From: Cocos nucifera
Taxonomy: Eukaryota; Streptophyta; Magnoliopsida; Arecales; Arecaceae
Assembly (NCBI GenBank): GCA_006176705.1
Contig: QRFJ01000023.1
Span: forward strand, 960,581-1,024,580
Length of the DNA stretch: 64,000 nt
Direction: 5' to 3'
The stretch's first letter is position 1. The number at the start of each line of letters is the position of its first letter. Below the pieces are notes generated by a model, which was given only the letters and a program-made list of their open reading frames with translations, had not been told where the DNA came from and did no database searches. Position numbers and translations under genes: made by a program. Shown one piece after another: positions 57,150-64,000 of the stretch.

Positions 57150-59100
57150 CAAAAAATTTAAATAATAAATATGTTAGATGAGATCTAAAATAATTTATAA
57201 TTTATTTTTAAATTTTAAATTTAATATTAAATAATTTATGATCTAATTTTGATCATTTAGATGAGATCCATGTGATATGTTTCATGTTTTGATCTAGATC
57301 TTCATATTACATATGTTTATATGTAGCTTCATTTTTGAATCTAGTTTGTACATGTATGACATATAAGTTTTATAGAATTTGAATTACGAACTTACTTTCT
57401 ACAAAATTCTAGATTCAAAATCCTAGGACATGATCGAAACATTGAAATAAATCAGATCTAAAACCATCATTTGAATTTGATTCAAAGTAAAGTGTTTACA
57501 ATTTAAAAATATTTTAAATAATAAAATCAAAAATTAGTTTTGAGGTTCCATAAATTTAAACTCATAAGCTTGAATTTAATTAAGAATTAAGTGATTGTTT
57601 AGGATCTAAGTTTGTGATTTGAAGATCCTAAGATGATTTCATAAAACATGGATTAATAGGTAATGGGTTAGCTTTGATCAGTTCCTTAACTGGGTTAGAC
57701 CTAGAGTTAGATTAAATATGGACTTAGTTAAGAAATTGATCAAACCTAATTAATAGTTAATTAGAATTAGGTCATTTCTTTAGATCAATTCAATAGTTGT
57801 AGTTGATCAAAGTTCATACATCTAATAAATGGATACTGATCGTAGCTCAATGGTCGAGCTCGAGTCTTTAGGCAAACTAAATCAAAACTGATAAATTAAT
57901 TGGTATCTAAGGTAAGTCTGACATTCTAGATCGATGGTTTTTAATTGATAGCCCACTTATCTGACCATTTCTGATGGTGTCTAAGGCAAGCCTTGGTAGA
58001 CCCTCCCATTGATCTTACTTACCTGGCTAATATGGTTAATCAGCTTTTGATTAGGTTGCTCATTAATTCATGCTAACCCATGTCACATGAAAAATCAGTA
58101 AGACTGATTTTATTCAGTGAGACTGATCTAGGTGCCTATGGATCGAAATTGATCCTAGTCCTCATCAGTGACTTATGAAGTCAGTGAGAGGACTTGACTC
58201 GGTGAAGTTAGTGAGAACAAATTGATCCATGTTCTTTCTATTTTTAAATTATTAATAGTTTAAATCTTTTAAAATTATTAGGTCCTTAAAATGATAAAGT
58301 TATGAGGATAACTGAGTCATAGCCTCCCATTAAGGTGTTTGATAATGAGTCTATTAACTTAATAATCATTGGAGGCCCATAGGCCTGGTGCTTGTTGACT
58401 AATGAAATTATCATTCATCATATGATGACTTAGATGTGTCTCTCTAATGGTGGTTAGGTTGACCAACCATAGTTGGGCTTAATCATTCATTGATTAGATG
58501 CACCAACTATAGTCATGTTAATGATTGGACCTAATCGGATCCTTACAGTGGAGGCCCTAGTCTACTGATTAGATTTTTGGGGTAAAATAAAATTACTAAA
58601 AGTTGTTTGAAAAAATAATTGGTTATGAATCTATCCTTGATGTACATGGGTTGACCAACCATAGTTGGGCTTATGTGTAGTCTATGTAAATTCTTGTACC
58701 TACTAGAAAATTAAAGTAATTTTTTGAATTGGAGGTAGAGGTTATCAATTCAAATAAAATAGTGGAAGAACTTTTAGACTAAAGTCTAAGTCTCTAAGCT
58801 TAATATAATTCATATACTTAGATCATTATTTCTTTTTCTCAAAATAAGGCTAAATCCTAATTGCTCCTATCACTGTTAGACAATGATGACTTATGAGATC
58901 CAACTTCGATAATTAATATCGAAAGTTGAATTTAATTTAGTAGTACGAATGGGTTCGTACTGGAGCCTCTTAGTCCTGTAAAAATAATTAGTTCAAAATT
59001 GATCCAAATCAGGTATAGTGCTTCTACTGTTAAAAGCAGGATCATAGGAAGAAGAATTGTTTTACTTTCCTTGACCATAATAGGCTGAACACGAGAAATG
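57150..59100. other. Long untranslated leader of Copia-2
   Basis: AT-rich, no gag domain recognised. 58230-58700 resembles 42480-42940 in Copia-3 (shared gataaagttatg, gttgaccaaccatagttggg-type words). A gag would be expected here; it is missing or too decayed to see. Confidence 0.5.
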
Positions 59101-61560
59101 AGCAAGAGTTGCTTATCAAGAATGTTATATGATAATACCTTAAAATTTTTCTGTATATAATTCTACTACATAGATATTAGATGTCGGTAGTCTTATGCAA
59201 TTTGTTGCAAAGATTACAAGTATGTGTGATATTTGAAAATAGTGAGAAATACCTGAATGTTGGGGATGGAAGTTTTGTTCCAATCCTAGCTTTAGAAATT
59301 ATCAAGCTTATTTTCAATAGATGTCATTTTGAGTGATTATCACTATTATCTATCATTTATGATAAATGTAATCTCGATGGCCTTTTGGTCAGAGATGGTT
59401 ATCATCTATCAATAAAGAAGAATGTTGTGATATTATTATGAATAATATTATAATAATATATGGATAATAAAAAAATAATATTTAATATTTATATAGCCTG
59501 TTAAAGTATAATGTACACATCCAAGTTAGATTATATCATAGATATCTATCTTTGGCATTATAGGCTTAGTCATCTTGATAAAAATAGGATAAATGGGTTA
59601 GCTTAAGAGAAAAATCTCGACATCAGTGATTATGAATCATTGATAGTTTGTGAGTCTTGTCTTTTTGGAAAGATGATAAAGTCATCTTTTATTGAAAAAA
59701 GATGAAGGAGCCAATAAAGTTCTAAGTCTCATACATTATGATGTATGTGGATCTATGAACTTAAATGCCAAAGAAAGATATCAATATTTCATTATAGATG
59801 ACCATCTGGTCATGGGTGCGTCTAGCCTAAATCATTTGAAATATTCAAATGATTCAATAATGAAATAGAATAATAAACTGGATAAGGTATTAAAACTCTT
59901 CAATTAGATCGAGGAGGTGAATACTTATCCAGTGAAGTTTATGGCATATCTAGGAGAGAATTGGATTCTCTCTTAGTGAATTTTTTTTTCAGAACACAGT
60001 GTATCTGAAAGAAGAAATTAAACTTTATTAGACATGGTTCAATCCACGATAGGATTCACTAGTCTATCTATTTCAGGGTTATGCTTTACTGACTGCTTGT
60101 TTTACTCTAAAAAAGGTTCTGAGTAAATCTATCGCATAGACTCTATATGGGATATAGATCGAGCATATATCTAGACTCTCTCACTTTCTGGTTTGGAGTT
60201 GATCATCTTATGTCAAATATTTGCACTCAGATAAACTTAGATCCTGGTCGAATAGGTATTTAAGGGTGATTAATTCTACCATACTAAAGAGCATGAGATG
60301 TTCATCAACAGTAAGGATATTTCTTTTGGAAAGGAGTTTCTTGAAGAAGAAACTGATGTCTATAAAATTGAACTTGAAAAAATTTAACTGGTAGAAAAGA
60401 ACCGACGTAATCTAGTAAACTTACAAAACTGAATTTGATCAGATCAAATTTGGAGCCCATTAAAGTATCACCTTTAAGGAGATCTGGTAGAGTATCACGT
60501 TAGCTGAATAGATACTTCAGTATCTAGGTCCGGGATGGCGATCCTGTTGAGTTCGATGAGAACAACAAGGATTTGATCATTTATAGGGATACAATGTAGT
60601 GATCTAACTCTAAGAAGTGGCTTGGAGCCACATGATTCAAATTGAAGTCCATGGAAATCAATAATATATGGACACTAGTTGATTTACCTTAAGGAATAAA
60701 ACCTATTGGATGTGAATGAATTTTTAATAGGATCAAAGTAGTGCAGACAAAAAGATAAAGACCTATAAAGCCCATCTGAGTATCATCTCAGAGTTCGAAC
60801 ATACGTTCTGAATGTATATCTTTGTTATGAATAAAGATAAATCCTACATTTATAAGTGGGCAAAATATTCTGTAGTATTATTCCTTATGTTGTCTGTAGA
60901 TGAAATTCTCTTAATCGAGAATGACATTCCAGCATTGTAAGGAATAAAGGTCTAGCTATCATCTTATTTTTTTATGTATGAGACCAGATATGGTAAACTC
61001 ACTAGAGATAGTGAGTAGATATCAGTTTGATCTAAGTAAGAGCCACTGAAAGATTGTATAGACAATCTTTAAGTATTTTGAAAATACTAAGATCTAATGA
61101 CTCAAATATAGAAGTACTAACTTAAAACATATGGATGTTTTAATTTCAATCAAAACAAGATGACAATAAGAGAATGTCGAGTCATATCCTAATTGTAGGA
61201 GCAATCTATGAGAAAGGTTCCAAGCAGTATACTTTAGCCTATTCAGTTAGTGATATAGAGTATATCATGGCATATGATGCTGCCATGTAAGCTGCATAGT
61301 TGCTGAGGTTCATTAGCAGGTTGGGAGTGGCATCCTCCACCAATGATCCAATTCTATCGTAGCACTGGAGCCATAGCTCAAGCTAAAGAATCCAAGGACT
61401 AGCATATTCTGCATCATTTTTACCTTAGATATTAGATCTGGATAACGTCGATCTTTAGAAGATCGATGTAAAAGAAGAAGTTGACTGACCCATTTGCTAA
61501 GGCCTCGAAATTAAGGAGTTCTATGAAGTCAAGTGGAAGATAGGATTTTTGATATCATTT
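59100..61560 (+). pseudogene. Copia pol of Copia-2 (protease, integrase, RT, RNase H), broken
   Basis: Protease trace near 59160 (ILDVGS). Integrase zinc region at about 59550-59680: LWHYRLSHLDKNRI and CESCLFGKM. Integrase core traces near 60010-60080 (SERRN, TLLDMVQST). RT start at about 60610-60700: LKSMEINNIWTLVDLP and GIKPIG. The RT catalytic block at about 60890-60930 reads SVDEILLIENDIPAL, where Y-V-D-D has become S-V-D-E. RNase H near 61230-61430: YSVSDIEYIMAYDAAM and GAIAQAKESKD. The readings shift frame repeatedly and contain many stops, so no enzyme could be made. The block order and wording suggest a Tork/Angela-like lineage. Confidence 0.8.
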
Positions 61561-61586
61561 TGATTGGCTTTAGTCCAAGTGGGAGT

Positions 61587-63477
61587 TATTGAAAATATGT
61601 CCTAAAGCTAATCATCTAAGTGGTAGATGATTAAAATTAGTATATGAATTATATAATAATAATAGTTATTTGACTGATTCATCATAAAAATTTTATCTTC
61701 CTTAAATGAACTCCTAAATTATGATGAAGTCCTTAGAACTACAATCAATCGATAAAAAAAATTTATCGAATGGTTCTTAAATTAACTAGGACTTGGGTGC
61801 ATCTAATTGATTTAGGATTTAAATTAAATTTAAATCTTGATTTAATCTAATTTAATTGGACTCTTAGTTGGACTAGGATCATCCTTAATTAGATCGTATT
61901 TAATCTAATTTAAATAAAATTTAAATTAGGATTCAAACCTATTTTGACCTAGTCAAACAAGAGGAGTCCCAGTTGGACTAGGACTCTCTCTCTTTCTCTT
62001 GTGCCTATTAAAGCCCACGCCCACTTATTAATTTTAGATGTTTACATGAAACAATACATGCCTAAGAAGAGGTTCCCATGCCCCACATCAGATGTTTTTG
62101 GGAATAAGTTTGAATAGGTCAAACTTAGAAAGATTAGATAGAGTTTTGATCTCTTAAAACTCTTCTTTTCTTTCTATGGAAAGCATCTCACGCCCCATTT
62201 TTTTGTGTGGCACCCTCCCTTCTAATTTTTGTATGCCATTCCTCTCCTTCCTTACGTGATTTTCTTTGTTCACACCTAAAAATAGGAGAAGGGGCATCCA
62301 AGAGTTGGACGCCCCATAAATTCCATGTTTGACTAGGTCATTTGACCTAGTCTTCCTATCTCTTATGGGACGCCTCCTAAAAGGAGTTGTGGGCTTCCAA
62401 AAGAAGGGGGGATTTCATGGTAGAAATTAGAAGGAAAAGGGGGAGAGGCGTGGGAGGATGAGGCACCAAATTTCTTGGAGTAGTTCCTTTCTTTTGGACA
62501 TCAAACAATGATGTCTTGATCAAGACAAGGTAAGAGAAGATTGTCTTCTCTTGTATTTTTCTTTTGTATTTCTCTCTTCCTATTTTATTTATGATTTTTA
62601 TATGATAAAAATCTGAAAGAGAGAAAATGAGATGGCATGGGGATCCATGCTTCAAGGCGTTGAAGCATACTGATCATCTTTGGACATGATCTGATCATGT
62701 CCTGATGAGAGAAGGAGAAGAGAAGAAAGGTCTTCTCTTAGAGTTTCTTTGAGAACTATTTTTCTTCTTATTTTTGTAGAAATTTTTAAGAGTAAAAATT
62801 AAAGATGTTAGATCTAGAAACATAGAAAAAATATAGAGGAGAAGGTCTCTTCTTGTTCTAGTATAGAGATGTTTTCAGGACATCAACTATTGATGTCCTG
62901 AAGGACAAGATTTATCTTTTCTTAGGATTTATTTTTTGATTTATGGGAGATCCAAGGATTGAATTTCTTCCTTATTCCTCCTCATGTTCTTCATCTCTTG
63001 GAGTATCCAAGAGATCTGAAGAACATGTATTTGATTAACCATCAGAAGGGATCCGTGAGAAGCTAGCACTTCGAGCAGATCTTCATTCGACGAACCTTCG
63101 ATCTATGTTGCAGGTTCATATGGATCACCTGTAGAGGTCAGACGTGTGTGCGATTTTAAAAGTAACAATGAAAATCAACTGTGGAGTTCTCGATCCATGC
63201 AAAGATAAGAGATCTGATCTCTTGATAATCTAGATATGATCTAGGGTTAGATTTAGAATTATCCTAGATCTAGGTATTATATGATTAATATTACTTATGA
63301 TTAATTTAATTTTAGATTTATATTTACATCATAACATATTATAGATCCTTGATGTAGAATTTTGTAATCTGATTACATGCATATTGTAGATTAAACTATT
63401 TAATCTATGTCTTCCATTGCGTATTATTTTAAAAATATTGTAAAATCTATGCATGAAATTCTGCATGTTTTTCATCA
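61587..63477 (+). repeat. 3' LTR of Copia-2, internally deleted
   Basis: About 1891 bp, starting tattgaaaatatgtcctaaa and ending tttttcatca. Compared with the 5' LTR it lacks the part equivalent to about 54100-55075; the join is at about 61785. Confidence 0.8.
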
Positions 63478-63482
63478 CTCAT

Positions 63483-64000
63483 ATTAAATATCATTTTTAG
63501 ATATGTAATAAATACATCCTATCACCAACTAACAGGTAAAGATAGGTTTTATCCCATTCAAAAGCTATCCAAAATTTTATTTAGAACCCTTAGTATACCA
63601 TTTGATTACTGTAATTATCTTTACCAAACAATCCAAATTGGATAATCAACTGACCATTGTACATAATTCTCCCAACCATATAAAAACATATAAATGTATG
63701 GATGCCGGAGATTATGTACACTAATCAATTGACAGATTTATTATTATGTAATGCAATAAACAAAAGCAACAAGATATAAATTCTATAATATAAATTATAT
63801 CCATAAATAATTAAGGATGAGCAGCAAATAATTTTACTTTCTATTAGCGGTCGATAGGGATGAGGGTTCTCTTAACGATCGGCATAGCTCACGACCGCCA
63901 ACATGGCCCAGAACCCATTGACGAAAATTTCGTTATCGGCCAATACGCCCTAAGGGTTGTCCACGATCGCCGACACGACATGACCCAAGGCTACTAGTAT
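63483..64000. other. CACTA-2 sequence right of Copia-2
   Basis: 63500-63740 resembles 35580-35960 in CACTA-1 (shared aactaacaggtaaagata-type and ggataatcaactgacca-type words). 63845-64000 is more GC-rich and resembles 32410-32455 only in short words. No coding sequence recognised. Confidence 0.5.

Larger units (their letters stand above)
53904..63477 (+). mobile_element. Complete Copia retrotransposon (Copia-2), decayed
   Basis: 5' LTR 53904-56781, primer-binding site 56783, pol remnants 59100-61560, purine tract ending ccaagtgggagt, 3' LTR 61587-63477. The perfect 5-bp duplication ctcat is at 53899-53903 and 63478-63482. The pol order protease-integrase-RT-RNase H is Copia. A recognisable gag was not found between the leader and the protease. 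The LTRs differ in length because the 3' copy has lost about 1 kb. Confidence 0.85.
47408..64000 (-). mobile_element. CACTA-2 transposon, left end to beyond the window
   Basis: Starts at 47408 as TACTATAAAATACGG (first C mutated) with the same subterminal repeats as the CACTA-3 end at 29526. Genes lie on the minus strand: the second ORF (47969-50228) and TNP2 (about 50330-53765). A complete Copia (53904-63477) is inserted upstream of TNP2. The DNA to its right (63483-64000) resumes CACTA-type upstream sequence similar to 35580-35960. The right end is not in the window. Confidence 0.75.

Overview
The window looks like a gene-poor, transposon-dense stretch of a plant nuclear genome, most likely a monocot. 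This rests on plant-type CACTA transposases (TNP2, DUF4216/DUF4218), plant Ty1/copia lineages, a plant family-1 glycosyltransferase, hAT-like MITEs and AT-rich spacers. A palm would fit, but that is impression rather than proof. Only one intact host gene is visible: a two-exon UGT83A1-like UDP-glycosyltransferase on the minus strand at 22754-24890. No rRNA, tRNA or CRISPR was seen. Nearly everything else is nested, decayed mobile DNA.

1-16349: a MITE-like element with an AT-rich interior was entered by a non-autonomous Ty3/gypsy element (A, 1112-9536, TSD atatt). Element A has LTRs of 1.3 kb and a broken gag. Where pol should be, it has a 3.7-kb tandem array built on a short dyad (GGAGAT/AGAGAT, 3-nt spacer, ATCTCC/ATCTCT). 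The 3' half of A and its flank were then duplicated in tandem (11156-15917), with pieces of a LINE at the breakpoints.

16350-21707: a related but separate complete element (B, TSD ataac) has 0.91-kb LTRs, a decayed gag and a 1.9-kb array with a different unit but the same dyad.

21713-27749: the UGT gene, a hAT-like MITE starting 84 bp upstream of its start codon, and a second promoter/3'-flank copy with no coding sequence. This is the remains of a tandem UGT repeat. A pyrimidine-rich spacer follows.

27750-37364: a CACTA element (TSD caa) with GATGC/GCATC subterminal hairpins, split by a second CACTA family. It separates two parts of the duplicated UGT upstream region; the second part resumes at about 37430-38090.

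38550-64000: a four-level nest. A Copia element (LTR from 39731) is interrupted by a SIRE/Maximus-type Copia (LTR from 42943). That is interrupted by a CACTA element (from 47408, running off the window), which carries a hAT-type MITE and a complete Copia element (53904-63477, TSD ctcat).

The two strongest candidates for something undescribed are: (1) the dyad arrays that replace pol in the gag-only Gypsy elements; (2) a hairpin about 105-115 nt downstream of the primer-binding site in two related Copia elements, present in three copies whose differences are compensatory base-pair changes. Coordinates of degenerate features are approximate where marked 'about'. No alignment or database search was run.
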